DNA from: Citrobacter sp.
GTDB taxonomy: Bacteria > Pseudomonadota > Gammaproteobacteria > Enterobacterales > Enterobacteriaceae
NCBI GenBank assembly: GCA_019415335.1
Contig: DXKH01000120.1
Span: 1 to 27,224 of the forward strand
DNA length: 27,224 bases
Reading direction: 5' to 3'
The notes under the pieces are model-generated. The model ran no database searches, was not told where the DNA came from, and saw nothing but the letters and a program-made list of their open reading frames with translations. Positions 7,780-16,012 of the stretch are shown piece after piece. Within the stretch, counting starts at the first letter, position 1. Every line of letters starts with the position of its first letter. Both the position numbers and the translations under genes were made by a program.

Positions 7780-9087
7780 ATGAAGAAAATAAGTCTAACC
7801 AAAATGATCATATTAGGCCTGATACTCGGCATGATTGCCGGGGTGGCTATTAATAATATGGCATCGGCAGATACAGCAAAATCGTACGCGCAGGATATTT
7901 CTATTTTTACCACCATCTTCTTACGTATGGTAAAAATGATTATCGCGCCGTTGGTTATTTCAACCCTGGTCGTCGGTATCGCGAAAATGGGCGATGCGAA
8001 AACGCTGGGACGTATATTCTCGAAAACCTTTTTCCTGTTTATCTGCGCCTCACTGTTGTCGATTGCGCTGGGTCTGGTCATCGTCAACCTGTTCCAGCCG
8101 GGCGCGGGCATTAACTTTGTTGCCCATGACGCCGGGGCCGTAGCGGCCGTTCAGTCAGAACCGTTCACGCTGAAAGTGTTTATTTCTCACGCCGTACCGA
8201 CCAGCATCGTGGATGCGATGGCGCGTAACGAAATCCTGCAAATCGTGGTGTTCTCGATTTTCCTCGGGTGCAGCCTGGCCGCCATTGGCGAGAAAGCCGA
8301 GCCGATCGTGAAGGTGCTCGACTCACTGGTTCACGTCATGCTGAAACTGACGGGCTACGTCATGCTGTTCGCCCCGTTAACCGTGTTCGCCGCCATCTCC
8401 GGGCTTATCGCAGAACGTGGACTGGGCGTGATGGTGAGCGCCGGGATCTTTATGGGTGAGTTCTACCTGACGCTGGGTATGCTGTGGGCGATCCTCATCG
8501 GCCTGTCCACGGTGATTGTCGGTCCGTGCATCAGTCGCCTGACGAAAGCGATCCTCGAACCCGCGCTGCTGGCGTTTACCACGTCCAGTTCTGAAGCCGC
8601 GTTCCCGGGCACCCTGGATAAGCTGGAAAAATTCGGCGTCTCGTCCAAGATTGCCAGCTTCGTGCTGCCTATCGGTTACTCCTTCAACCTGGTAGGTTCA
8701 ATGGCCTACTGCTCGTTTGCCACCGTCTTTATCGCACAGGCGTGCAACATTGAGCTGAGCATGGGCGAGCAGATCACCATGCTGCTGATCCTGATGTTGA
8801 CCTCCAAAGGTATGGCGGGCGTACCGCGTGCCTCGATGGTGGTCATTGCCGCGACCCTCAATCAGTTCAACATTCCGGAAGCCGGTCTGATCCTGCTGAT
8901 GGGCGTCGATCCGTTCCTCGACATGGGCCGCTCTGCGACCAACGTCATGAGTAACGCGATGGGCGCCGCGATTGTCGGTCGCTGGGAAGGTGAACACTTC
9001 GGTTCAGGCTGCCGGGGCACAGCACCGGTCAAAACGCCGGAACAGGAGCGTCCTGCAACTGAACCGTCAGAAGTGGTGATGTCCTGA
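7780..9087 (+). CDS. Dicarboxylate/amino acid:cation symporter (DAACS, glutamate transporter type)
   Basis: 435 aa inner-membrane protein with many hydrophobic helices, of the GltP/GltT/DctA family. Family signatures: serine-rich hairpin TTSSSEAAFPGTL (268-279), GYSFNLVGS (299-307), the second hairpin TSKGMAGVPRAS (341-352) and DPFLDMGRSATNV (377-389). R384 corresponds to the arginine that binds the side-chain carboxylate in GltPh-type glutamate carriers, and D381 to the residue that contacts the amino group, which supports an acidic amino acid substrate. The usual NMDGT/NLDGS motif has V305 instead of aspartate. GGAG precedes ATG 7780. Likely imports glutamate for the mutase pathway, although export or exchange is not excluded. 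Confidence 0.88.
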   Translation: MKKISLTKMIILGLILGMIAGVAINNMASADTAKSYAQDISIFTTIFLRMVKMIIAPLVISTLVVGIAKMGDAKTLGRIFSKTFFLFICASLLSIALGLVIVNLFQPGAGINFVAHDAGAVAAVQSEPFTLKVFISHAVPTSIVDAMARNEILQIVVFSIFLGCSLAAIGEKAEPIVKVLDSLVHVMLKLTGYVMLFAPLTVFAAISGLIAERGLGVMVSAGIFMGEFYLTLGMLWAILIGLSTVIVGPCISRLTKAILEPALLAFTTSSSEAAFPGTLDKLEKFGVSSKIASFVLPIGYSFNLVGSMAYCSFATVFIAQACNIELSMGEQITMLLILMLTSKGMAGVPRASMVVIAATLNQFNIPEAGLILLMGVDPFLDMGRSATNVMSNAMGAAIVGRWEGEHFGSGCRGTAPVKTPEQERPATEPSEVVMS

Positions 9088-9107
9088 TAGCGAAAGGACG
9101 ACTCATC

Positions 9108-9196
9108 GTAGGCCGGATAAGAAGCGGTAGCGTCGCCATCCGGCAATGATGCCGCGTTTACGCCGGATGACGGCGTAAACGCCTTATCCGGCCTAC
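9108..9196. repeat. BIME: two opposed REP elements
   Basis: Two palindromic units in the gap after the symporter gene: one opening GTAGGCCGGATAAG and closing GCCATCCGGCA (9108-9145), and one opening GCCGGATGACGG and closing TTATCCGGCCTAC (9162-9196). This is the typical enterobacterial REP layout. Such elements often limit 3' decay of the upstream message and can reduce downstream expression. Confidence 0.9.
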
Positions 9197-9233
9197 AGGA
9201 TAGTTTTTCCTACAACACCACCTGGAATGCACA

Positions 9234-10235
9234 ATGAATAAAACAATTATCGGTGTGAGTCTCTTTACTTTCAGCGTCTTGTTTAGCGCCACGACGCTGG
9301 CGCAACCCGTGCCGGATTACGCTGTGCTGGTCGAACAGGCACACCAGAAATATAAAAGTAACCACGACGGCAAAGTCGCCGACTATATCCCTGCCCTTGC
9401 CACTTACAGCCCCAACAACTTCGCCATTACCCTCGCCACCATTGACGGCAAAATTTACCAGGCTGGAGACATCAACAAAGCATTCCCGATGGAATCGCTG
9501 AGCAAAGTCTTCACCCTCGCACTGGCGATGGAACAACGTGGACCGCAGGAAGTGCTGGATAAACTCGGTGCCAATGCCACCGGCCTGCCCTTTAATTCCG
9601 GCCTCGCCGTCGAACTCACCCAGGGCGCGCCAGAAAATCCGCTGGTCAATGCCGGTGCCATGAGTACCGTCAGCCTGATTGATGCCAAAGACAAAACCGA
9701 CCGCTGGAACAAAATCCTCGCCAACCTGAACGTCTGGGCCGACGCCACGCTCACGGTCAATGAACCGGTGTTCAGATCGGAAATGGAGACCAACCAGCAC
9801 AACCAGGCGTTGGCACAATTGATGGCATCGTATAACAGCTTCTACGGCAACACGCAGGAGGCCGTGGAGATCTACACCCGCCAGTGTTCGGTGGATATCA
9901 CCGTTGAGCAGCTCGCCAAAATGGGTGCCGTGCTGGCCAACAAGGGCAAATCGCCGTTCAACGGCAAACAGTTGCTCAATGAGCGCTATGTGCCGCATGT
10001 GCTGGCCGAAATGGCTATCGCTGGCCTCTACGACGGCAGCGGAAAATGGCTGTACACCGTCGGTATTCCGGCGAAAAGCGGCGTCGGCGGCGGGATGGTC
10101 GCGGTAGTACCGGGACAATACGCCATCGCCGTTTACTCACCGCCGCTGGACAGCGCCGGGAATAGCGTGCGCGCCCAGCAGACCATTGAATATGTTGCCC
10201 ATGCAACGCAGGCCAATCTCTTTATGGCGCATTAA
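9234..10235 (+). CDS. Glutaminase (GlsA family) with a Sec signal peptide, probably periplasmic
   Basis: 333 aa, serine-dependent beta-lactamase-like glutaminase that hydrolyses glutamine to glutamate and ammonia (EC 3.5.1.2). The catalytic tetrad SLSK (S88-K91, the family's SxxK), YTRQCS (214-219) and KSGVGGG (281-287) motifs are all present. Unlike the usual cytoplasmic enzymes of about 308 aa, it begins with a clear Sec signal: M-N-K, a hydrophobic core to about residue 19, and a likely cleavage after TLA at residue 23. The mature protein would sit in the periplasm, ready to feed glutamate to the neighbouring symporter. The ribosome site is weak (TGGAA). It lies between two REP regions, so may have its own transcript. 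Confidence 0.9.
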   Translation: MNKTIIGVSLFTFSVLFSATTLAQPVPDYAVLVEQAHQKYKSNHDGKVADYIPALATYSPNNFAITLATIDGKIYQAGDINKAFPMESLSKVFTLALAMEQRGPQEVLDKLGANATGLPFNSGLAVELTQGAPENPLVNAGAMSTVSLIDAKDKTDRWNKILANLNVWADATLTVNEPVFRSEMETNQHNQALAQLMASYNSFYGNTQEAVEIYTRQCSVDITVEQLAKMGAVLANKGKSPFNGKQLLNERYVPHVLAEMAIAGLYDGSGKWLYTVGIPAKSGVGGGMVAVVPGQYAIAVYSPPLDSAGNSVRAQQTIEYVAHATQANLFMAH

Positions 10236-10273
10236 GCGGATGCCGGCGAGCGCTCATGCGCGCCCGGCCTACA
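10236..10273. repeat. REP-like element
   Basis: GCGGATGCCGGCGAGCGCTC, continuing to CCCGGCCTACA, directly follows the glutaminase stop codon. It is a diverged REP palindrome with a GC-rich stem. The rest of the gap up to the fumD start (10274-10348) shows no further feature except a short T-run at 10282-10287. Confidence 0.7.
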
Positions 10274-10348
10274 AATCAGGCTTTTTTGTTGGTCGGATAC
10301 GGCACTCTACCGCCCTCCGGCGATATCAACCTTAACGTGAGAAGTAAC

Positions 10349-12001
10349 ATGTCTAAACCCTTTGTCTGGCAAGAACTCTTTGTACAAAGCAAAGAGAGTA
10401 CGGAATACGAATTACTGAGTAATCAGCATGTTACGGTGACAGAATTAGATGGCGAAGAGGTCATCAAAGTGGCGCCGGAAGCATTAACGCTGCTGGCGCA
10501 ACAGGCATTCTATGAAGCATCGTTCTTCCTGCGCTCCGGACATTTAAAGCAGATCGCCAGCATCCTGCACGATCCGCAGGCCAGCAGTAACGACAAATAT
10601 GTCGCCCTGCAGCTTTTGCGTAACGCAGAAGTCTCGGCGAAAGGCGTGCTGCCTAACTGCCAGGACACCGGTACGGCGACGGTGGTCGCCAGCAAAGGCC
10701 AGCAGATATGGACCGGCTGTGATGACGCCGAAGCGCTCAGCAAAGGGATTTACGCGACCTTTAAAGAGAATAACCTGCGCTATTCGCAAAACGCCGCGCT
10801 GGATATGTACAACGAGGTCAACACCGGCACCAACCTGCCGGCGCAGATCGACATCAGCGCCACGCCGGGTAACGAATATCGCTTCCTGTTCGTCAATAAG
10901 GGCGGCGGCTCAGCCAACAAAGCGGCGCTGTTCCAGGAGACCAAATCGATCCTGCAACCGGAAAAGCTCACCGCCTTCCTGATCGAGAAGATGAAATCGC
11001 TGGGCACGGCAGCGTGCCCGCCATATCACATCGCTTTTGTTGTCGGCGGTCTCTCCGCAGATCAGGCGCTCAAGGTTGCTAAACTGGCCTCAACCAAGTA
11101 TTACGACAACCTGCCCACCAGCGGTAACGAACTGGGCCAGGCGTTTCGTGACACGGCGCTGGAATCTGCGCTGCTTAACGCCAGCCGTGAATTTGGCATT
11201 GGCGCGCAGTTTGGCGGCAAATACTTCGCCCATGATATTCGCGTGATTCGTCTGCCGCGCCACGGTGGCTCCTGCCCGATCGCGATGGCCCTCTCCTGCT
11301 CCGCCGATCGCAATATCAAAGCGAAGATCAACAAGCACGGGATCTGGCTGGAAAAACTCGAGCATAACCCGGGCAAATTTATCCCTGAATCCAGCCGCAT
11401 CGAGAACAGCACGCAGAGTGTAAATCTCGATCTGAACCGTCCGCTGCGCGAGATCCTGCATGATTTATCCGCCCTGCCGGTCGGCACGCGACTTTCGTTA
11501 AACGGCCCGATCGTCGTCGCCCGCGACATCGTGCACGCCAAACTCAAAGAACGTCTGGACAACGGCGAAGCGATGCCAGCGTACATGAAAGATCACATTG
11601 TTTACTACGCGGGCCCGGCCAAAACGCCGGATCAGATGGCCTGTGGCTCACTCGGGCCAACCACCGGTGGTCGCATGGACGGCTATGTCGATGCCTTCCA
11701 GGCCGCTGGCGGCAGCCTGATCATGCTGTCAAAAGGCAACCGCAGTTCGCAGGTGACCGAGGCTTGCCATAAACACGGCGGATTCAACCTCGGCAGCATC
11801 GGCGGTGCCGCAGCCTTGCTGGCACAGCAATACGTGAAAAGCCTGCGCTGCCTCGAATACCCCGAACTGGGAATGGAAGCGGTCTGGATGATGGAAGTTG
11901 AAAACCTGCCTGCCTTCGTGCTGGTAGACGACAAAGGAAACAACTTCTTCAGCCAGTTTGAACAACAGCACCGTTGTGCATCCTGCCCGGCAGGACATTA
12001 A
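10349..12001 (+). CDS. fumD: Class I fumarate hydratase, probable mesaconase
   Basis: 550 aa from ATG 10349; the frame is open from 10256 but the first 31 codons lie in REP-derived DNA, and [11 protein letters not shown] is the usual start for this family (FumA is 548 aa). It is an oxygen-sensitive [4Fe-4S] hydratase; the cluster cysteines are C104 (LPNCQDTGT), C223 (AACPPYH) and C317 (SCSADRN), one residue off FumA numbering. In E. coli O157:H7 the fumarase of the equivalent cluster, FumD, is described as a mesaconase that hydrates mesaconate to (S)-citramalate. The location in a methylaspartate operon argues for that role here, although FumA-like fumarase activity is also likely. Confidence 0.9.
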   Translation: MSKPFVWQELFVQSKESTEYELLSNQHVTVTELDGEEVIKVAPEALTLLAQQAFYEASFFLRSGHLKQIASILHDPQASSNDKYVALQLLRNAEVSAKGVLPNCQDTGTATVVASKGQQIWTGCDDAEALSKGIYATFKENNLRYSQNAALDMYNEVNTGTNLPAQIDISATPGNEYRFLFVNKGGGSANKAALFQETKSILQPEKLTAFLIEKMKSLGTAACPPYHIAFVVGGLSADQALKVAKLASTKYYDNLPTSGNELGQAFRDTALESALLNASREFGIGAQFGGKYFAHDIRVIRLPRHGGSCPIAMALSCSADRNIKAKINKHGIWLEKLEHNPGKFIPESSRIENSTQSVNLDLNRPLREILHDLSALPVGTRLSLNGPIVVARDIVHAKLKERLDNGEAMPAYMKDHIVYYAGPAKTPDQMACGSLGPTTGGRMDGYVDAFQAAGGSLIMLSKGNRSSQVTEACHKHGGFNLGSIGGAAALLAQQYVKSLRCLEYPELGMEAVWMMEVENLPAFVLVDDKGNNFFSQFEQQHRCASCPAGH

Positions 12002-12010
12002 GGAGCGTTT

Positions 12011-12613
12011 ATGCAAGCGCGAGCCAATGGCGACCGTCATCGCCAGCGTCAGCAAAAGCTAAAAGAACAGGTGGATATTCGCGTGGCAGCCGCCACGGAA
12101 CAAAAAGGGATTTTGATCGTTTTCACCGGTAATGGAAAAGGAAAATCCACCGCCGCCTTTGGCACTGCCACACGCGCGGTGGGACACGGTAAAACCGTTG
12201 GCGTCGCGCAGTTTATCAAAGGCCAGTGGGATAATGGCGAATACAACACCCTGCATCCGCTGGGTGTTGAGTTCCACATTATGGGCACCGGGTTTACCTG
12301 GGAAACACAAAACCGCGAGTCAGATATCGCAGCGGCGCTTGCCGTCTGGAAAGAGAGCAAGCGCATGCTGGGCAACGCACATTACGATCTGGTGGTACTG
12401 GACGAACTCACTTACATGCTGGCGTATCACTATCTTGATACCGAAGAGGTGATCGCCGCTATCCGGGAGCGTCCGGCGCAGCAGAGTGTGATTGTGACCG
12501 GGCGGGGTTGTCACGCGCAGTTACTGGAGCTTGCCGATACGGTGAGCGAACTGCGCCCGGTGAAGCATGCGTTTGACAGCGGTATTCAGGCACAGGCGGG
12601 AATTGACTGGTAG
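12011..12613 (+). CDS. cobO: Cob(I)yrinic acid a,c-diamide adenosyltransferase (CobO/BtuR type)
   Basis: 200 aa. ATP:corrinoid adenosyltransferase (EC 2.5.1.17) that attaches the 5'-deoxyadenosyl group to cob(I)alamin. The P-loop GNGKGKST (40-47) is unusual in this family for binding ATP in the reverse sense. A VVLDELTYML segment (about 127-136) provides the acidic residues near the nucleotide. The family length is about 196-200 aa. AGGAG at 12001-12005 precedes the start, and the gap to fumD is nine bases, so it is the last gene of the fumD transcript. It is probably a second copy beside a housekeeping BtuR, dedicated to making AdoCbl for glutamate mutase; the second copy is assumed, not seen. 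Confidence 0.93.
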   Translation: MQARANGDRHRQRQQKLKEQVDIRVAAATEQKGILIVFTGNGKGKSTAAFGTATRAVGHGKTVGVAQFIKGQWDNGEYNTLHPLGVEFHIMGTGFTWETQNRESDIAAALAVWKESKRMLGNAHYDLVVLDELTYMLAYHYLDTEEVIAAIRERPAQQSVIVTGRGCHAQLLELADTVSELRPVKHAFDSGIQAQAGIDW

Positions 12614-12623
12614 TGACGTCGTT

Positions 12624-12654
12624 GCCGGATGGCGCATGCGCTTATCCGGCCTAC
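12624..12654. repeat. REP element between convergent genes
   Basis: GCCGGATGGCGCATGCGC followed by TTATCCGGCCTAC forms one REP palindrome in the 61-bp gap between the adenosyltransferase gene and the convergent LysR gene. It probably also marks the 3' ends of both transcripts. Confidence 0.85.
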
Positions 12655-12674
12655 CGTTCGCCCGTCATCCGCGA

Positions 12675-13583
12675 TCAGCGGTCCAGAGGTGAGACCACTG
12701 ATTTTTGCAACAGCCAGTCGCGGAAGACCTGTAAATGACGGGATTCCGCTTTTTCTTCCCGCCAGGTCATGATGAAACGATTACCGGTACGCATGGGCAC
12801 ATCGCAAGGGATCACCATGTCACCGTTGTCCAGATCGTGTTGGATCGCAAAACGCGGGAGCAGTGCGACCCCCAGATTAGACCGCACCGCCGCGATCAGC
12901 ATCGACAGCAGATCAAAGCGTGGGCCTTTGTTAGCCAGTGGGCTACTGACATCCGACAGGGCAAACCACTCCTGCCAGCCGTTAATTCGCGTACTTTGAT
13001 GCAGCAACGGAAATTCATTAAGCAACTCTTCAACCGCCAGTTTCTGGTTGGGCTGCGACAGCAGGCTGCCGCTACAAACCGGTAGAATTTCCTCTTCGAA
13101 CAGATACTCCACTTCTGACCACGGCGAACAGAAGTCCTCACGCATAATGGCCGCATCATATTCACGGTTGAGGAAATCGCCCATGTTCGCCAGCGAGTGA
13201 ATATTGACGATAATATCGGGGTTAAGTTTGTTGAATTCACGCAGATTGGGGATCAGCCAGTGGGTGCTGAACGTCGGATTGACCGCCAGTTCAATGACTT
13301 CGACCGTGGGCTGCCAGGTCATAATGGTATTCGTATCACGCTCAAGTTTATTTAGCGTTTCCTTAACAATGCTCAAATAATGCTTACCGGCCGCGTTTAA
13401 AAAAATCCGCTTTTTGGCATGACTAAATAATGCAGTATGCAGAAAATCCTCAAGTGCATTCACCTGGCGAAATACAGCACTTTGCGTTAATGCTAACTCC
13501 TCCGCCGCACGCGTATAGCTTTCATGACGTGCCACTACTTCAAACGTCACCAGTAATTCAGTCTTTGGTATCTTTCCTCTCAT
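12675..13583 (-). CDS. LysR-family transcriptional regulator
   Basis: 302 aa from ATG 13583. An in-frame ATG four codons upstream (13595) has no ribosome site, whereas GGAAG sits about five bases before the chosen one. The N-terminal winged helix-turn-helix spans about residues 8-66 (ELLVTFEVVARHESYTRAAEEL, with TQSAVFRQVNALE as the recognition helix), and the effector-binding domain runs from about 90 to 300. The overall look is GcvA-like. It is convergent with the glutamate fermentation block and divergent from the uroporphyrinogen methyltransferase gene across a 405-bp AT-rich region. It is the obvious candidate to control either; the effector is unknown. Confidence 0.9.
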   Translation of the reverse strand: MRGKIPKTELLVTFEVVARHESYTRAAEELALTQSAVFRQVNALEDFLHTALFSHAKKRIFLNAAGKHYLSIVKETLNKLERDTNTIMTWQPTVEVIELAVNPTFSTHWLIPNLREFNKLNPDIIVNIHSLANMGDFLNREYDAAIMREDFCSPWSEVEYLFEEEILPVCSGSLLSQPNQKLAVEELLNEFPLLHQSTRINGWQEWFALSDVSSPLANKGPRFDLLSMLIAAVRSNLGVALLPRFAIQHDLDNGDMVIPCDVPMRTGNRFIMTWREEKAESRHLQVFRDWLLQKSVVSPLDR

Positions 13584-13733
13584 AACGTCTTCCATATGCC
13601 GCGTACAAAACTAGTTTAATTTATAAAAAATAAATGCAACCGACTCCCGATTGGCCTGAGAGTTATATTTTATTTCCTACCTGGATGTCATTGATCCACT
13701 CCATGATTTATTCACACAGGAGGCGAACAAATA

Positions 13734-13763
13734 ATGACCGATAATACGCAAGGCTGGCCATAA
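13734..13763 (+). CDS. Possible nine-residue leader ORF
   Basis: An AGGAGG sequence at 13718-13723 is followed ten bases later by ATG and nine codons (MTDNTQGWP) ending in TAA. It sits 225 bases before the methyltransferase start. The ribosome site is strong though the spacing is long. It may be a leader peptide, or the remnant start of a lost gene. The rest of 13584-13988 is AT-rich regulatory DNA with no other gene visible and no recognisable cobalamin riboswitch. Confidence 0.2.
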   Translation: MTDNTQGWP

Positions 13764-13988
13764 ACACAATTTAATTAAGGTTATTTTGCGACAAATAGCG
13801 CCAATAAGTTCTTAATAATTTTTCAAGACAACTTGTTTATCGGAGAAAAAACTTTGCGGGTTTAATCAATATTATTTACTTATTATTTCAGGAGAATTCA
13901 GTTCACTAAACGATAAGCAAACGATGGCGTTTTTCCATCTGCTTTTACGCCTTTTACCGTTTTTCCCGACAATAATTAAGGACGACAT

Positions 13989-14768
13989 ATGAAAAATTCC
14001 GGAAAAGTCTGGCTGGTTGGCGCAGGCCCGGGTGATATCAGCTTACTGACCCTCAAAGCCCTGCAGTGCATTCAACAGGCTGATGTGATTATTTACGATC
14101 GGCTGGTCAACCCCAAAATACTCGACTGGTGCTCAGCAAGCTGTACCTGTATCAACGTTGGCAAAAGTCCGGGCTATCACTGCGTTCCTCAGGAAGAGAT
14201 CAACGCCCTGCTTATCCATCATGCGCAATCGCAGCGGAACATTGTGCGCCTGAAAGGCGGTGATCCTTACGTGTTTGGTCGTGGTGCCGAAGAGGTGGAG
14301 TGTCTGGTCGAGGAAGGTATTGCCTTCGAAGTGGTGCCAGGGATCAGTTCCGCCATTGGCGGGCTGGCCTGCGCCGGGATCCCGGTGACCCACCGCGATC
14401 TGGCATCGGGTTTTCATGTCGTGACGGGACATACCCGCGAAGGCAATCAGCAGCAGGACTGGCGGCAACTTGCGAAGCTCAATGGCACGCTGGTGATTGT
14501 CATGGGGATCGCTAATCTGCCATTTATCTGTGAAGAATTGCTGATGGGGGGCAAATCACCGGAGACGCCCGCCGCCATTGTGATGTCTGCCACCCGGGAA
14601 AATCAACGGCGCTTAACCTGTACGCTCGGCACATTACTCGCGAAAGCGCAGGAAGCGAATATTGTGCCGCCGGCGCTGATTGTAGTTGGCGATGTTGTCC
14701 GTCTGAGCGACCGACTCTCTTTTATTCCAGCGGTGATGGAGCGCGTCTACAGCGAAAGCTGTTCATGA
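13989..14768 (+). CDS. cobA: Uroporphyrinogen-III C-methyltransferase (SUMT)
   Basis: 259 aa, stand-alone SAM-dependent methyltransferase (EC 2.1.1.107) that methylates uroporphyrinogen III at C2 and C7 to precorrin-2, the branch point to B12 and sirohaem. Motifs: VGAGPGD (10-16), the signature RLKGGDPYVFGRG (87-99) and VPGISSA (116-122). It lacks the CysG-A dehydrogenase/ferrochelatase half found in the usual enterobacterial CysG, so it makes precorrin-2 only and would push flux to B12. AAGGA precedes ATG 13989. The 3' end overlaps that of the opposite-strand PocR-like gene by 22 bases. Position beside glutamate mutase suggests it raises cobalamin supply for that enzyme. Confidence 0.93.
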   Translation: MKNSGKVWLVGAGPGDISLLTLKALQCIQQADVIIYDRLVNPKILDWCSASCTCINVGKSPGYHCVPQEEINALLIHHAQSQRNIVRLKGGDPYVFGRGAEEVECLVEEGIAFEVVPGISSAIGGLACAGIPVTHRDLASGFHVVTGHTREGNQQQDWRQLAKLNGTLVIVMGIANLPFICEELLMGGKSPETPAAIVMSATRENQRRLTCTLGTLLAKAQEANIVPPALIVVGDVVRLSDRLSFIPAVMERVYSESCS

Positions 14769-15640
14769 CGGAATGATTGCGGAGAAGTCTGGTGAGCCGC
14801 CCGGAATACCCGACAAAAGTAGCTGGTCTGTGCATACTGAAGTTTCCGGGCGATGCTGTCGATAGAGTTCGTCGGATCGCACAACAACTCACTCGCCCGC
14901 TGCATTTTCTTCTGACTCACCCAGGTTTTAAAATTCACGCCCTGCCGTTTCTTAAAGAAGCGGCTAAAGTAGTTAGCACTTAAACAGACATGTGCCGCCA
15001 CTGACTCCAGCGTCAATTCCTCGTATAAGTGTTCATCAATATAGCGCAGTGCGGCGACCAGTTTCTTTTCGTGGCGAGAAAGTTCCATTGCCGACAGGCG
15101 CAAGTCGCTCAACTGCACATCAGCGGTGTCCATCGTGTTACGCTGGACCGGATTGAGATTATTAATAATAAAACTGAGCAGATTTGCCGCCGCCACCAAA
15201 TGATTATTTTCAACAATCGCGACCTGATTCCAGGCTGATTTAATTTTGGGATCGAAAACCCACTGCCGATCGTCATCAATGACAATGGTTTTATATTCCG
15301 GATACTTTGCACGCACCTGACCGCAAATAATAAATCCCAGCAGATGTCCCTGATGAATTAACGGCATTGAGAAAAAACTCAACCCCGCATGACAGCAGAG
15401 TATTCTGATTTTTTCTTCTTTCAGCCCTTCAAAAGCGCAATATTTATCACATTTCTGACAATTTTTTTGGTATTGCGGATTGTTGCGCAGTAATGAACAG
15501 AAAGAATTAAAATTATGACAGGCGGAAATTTCCCGACCATTAATGTCCACCACCACGGCGGCGAGTCCGGTCGCCTTAGAAAACACCTCTGCCAGTGAGT
15601 AAAAAGTGTGTAAGACATCGTCCTGAATATGCTGAGGCAC
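14747..15640 (-). CDS. PocR-like AraC-family transcriptional regulator
   Basis: 297 aa from a GTG start at 15640. The frame is open to TTG 15718, but GGAG lies six bases before the GTG and the resulting N-terminus aligns well with PocR (about 303 aa). A PocR sensory domain spans about 12-165, with FSKATGLAAVVVDINGREIS and conserved cysteines C48, C61, C68 and C82/C83 followed by HAGL. An AraC-type double helix-turn-helix covers about 195-292 (LTLESVAAHVCLSANYFSRF; the second includes SIARKLQYAQTSYFCRVFR). In Salmonella, PocR activates the cob and pdu operons in response to propanediol. Here the neighbours suggest control of B12-dependent glutamate fermentation or of the divergent otn-type operon. 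Confidence 0.88.
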   Translation of the reverse strand: MPQHIQDDVLHTFYSLAEVFSKATGLAAVVVDINGREISACHNFNSFCSLLRNNPQYQKNCQKCDKYCAFEGLKEEKIRILCCHAGLSFFSMPLIHQGHLLGFIICGQVRAKYPEYKTIVIDDDRQWVFDPKIKSAWNQVAIVENNHLVAAANLLSFIINNLNPVQRNTMDTADVQLSDLRLSAMELSRHEKKLVAALRYIDEHLYEELTLESVAAHVCLSANYFSRFFKKRQGVNFKTWVSQKKMQRASELLCDPTNSIDSIARKLQYAQTSYFCRVFRAAHQTSPQSFRHEQLSL

Positions 15641-15932
15641 GTTACGCTCCGCCAGTGGTCTGGATAACGTCGCTAATATGCAAAATTTATCCCGGTGAAA
15701 AAATGACCCTGACCGCAAAAAATAATCTCATTTATTCAGGTGATTATGATCAAATTGCAAGAGCGGTGCCCCATCTCCTCAGAACCGGTTCAGCGATTGT
15801 TGTGACAACTTTTCCCAAAGATTAACGAATCTTCACATCCTCCTGTGAGCTTTATTTCAGCATCATTCTTAATTTTAACTTTTATTTTCAATTCGTTATC
15901 ACAAACTCATGCGATTTTATGATGTGTTTATT

Positions 15933-15982
15933 TGTGAGAATCATCATGTGAATGTGAAACGCCCTCCTGAATAATAGGCTCA
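15933..15982 (+). promoter_or_regulatory. Candidate CRP-dependent promoter of the otnK operon
   Basis: TGTGAGAATCATCATG (15933-15948) matches the CRP site TGTGA-N6-TCACA in eight of ten conserved positions. An AATAAT -10 element lies at 15970-15975. If CRP is centred at -41.5, transcription would start near 15982, exactly where the -10 element predicts. This arrangement also argues that translation starts at ATG 16013 and not at the upstream ATG 15983. The rest of 15641-15932 is AT-rich with nothing else recognisable. Confidence 0.45.
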
Positions 15983-16012
15983 ATGACCAGACAATCTGAA
16001 CGGAGTGGATGT

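Noticed and set aside
9108..9196. Short repeats as a CRISPR array
   Set aside because: The repeats are inverted REP palindromes of the standard enterobacterial type, without regular spacers or cas genes.
9210..10118. 302-codon minus-strand open frame opposite the glutaminase
   Set aside because: The plus strand has a signal peptide and all catalytic motifs; the minus frame has no domain I recognise.
13584..13988. Cobalamin riboswitch in front of the B12 methyltransferase gene
   Set aside because: I looked for a B12-box-like conserved core and found none in this AT-rich region; the same holds for the glmS upstream region.
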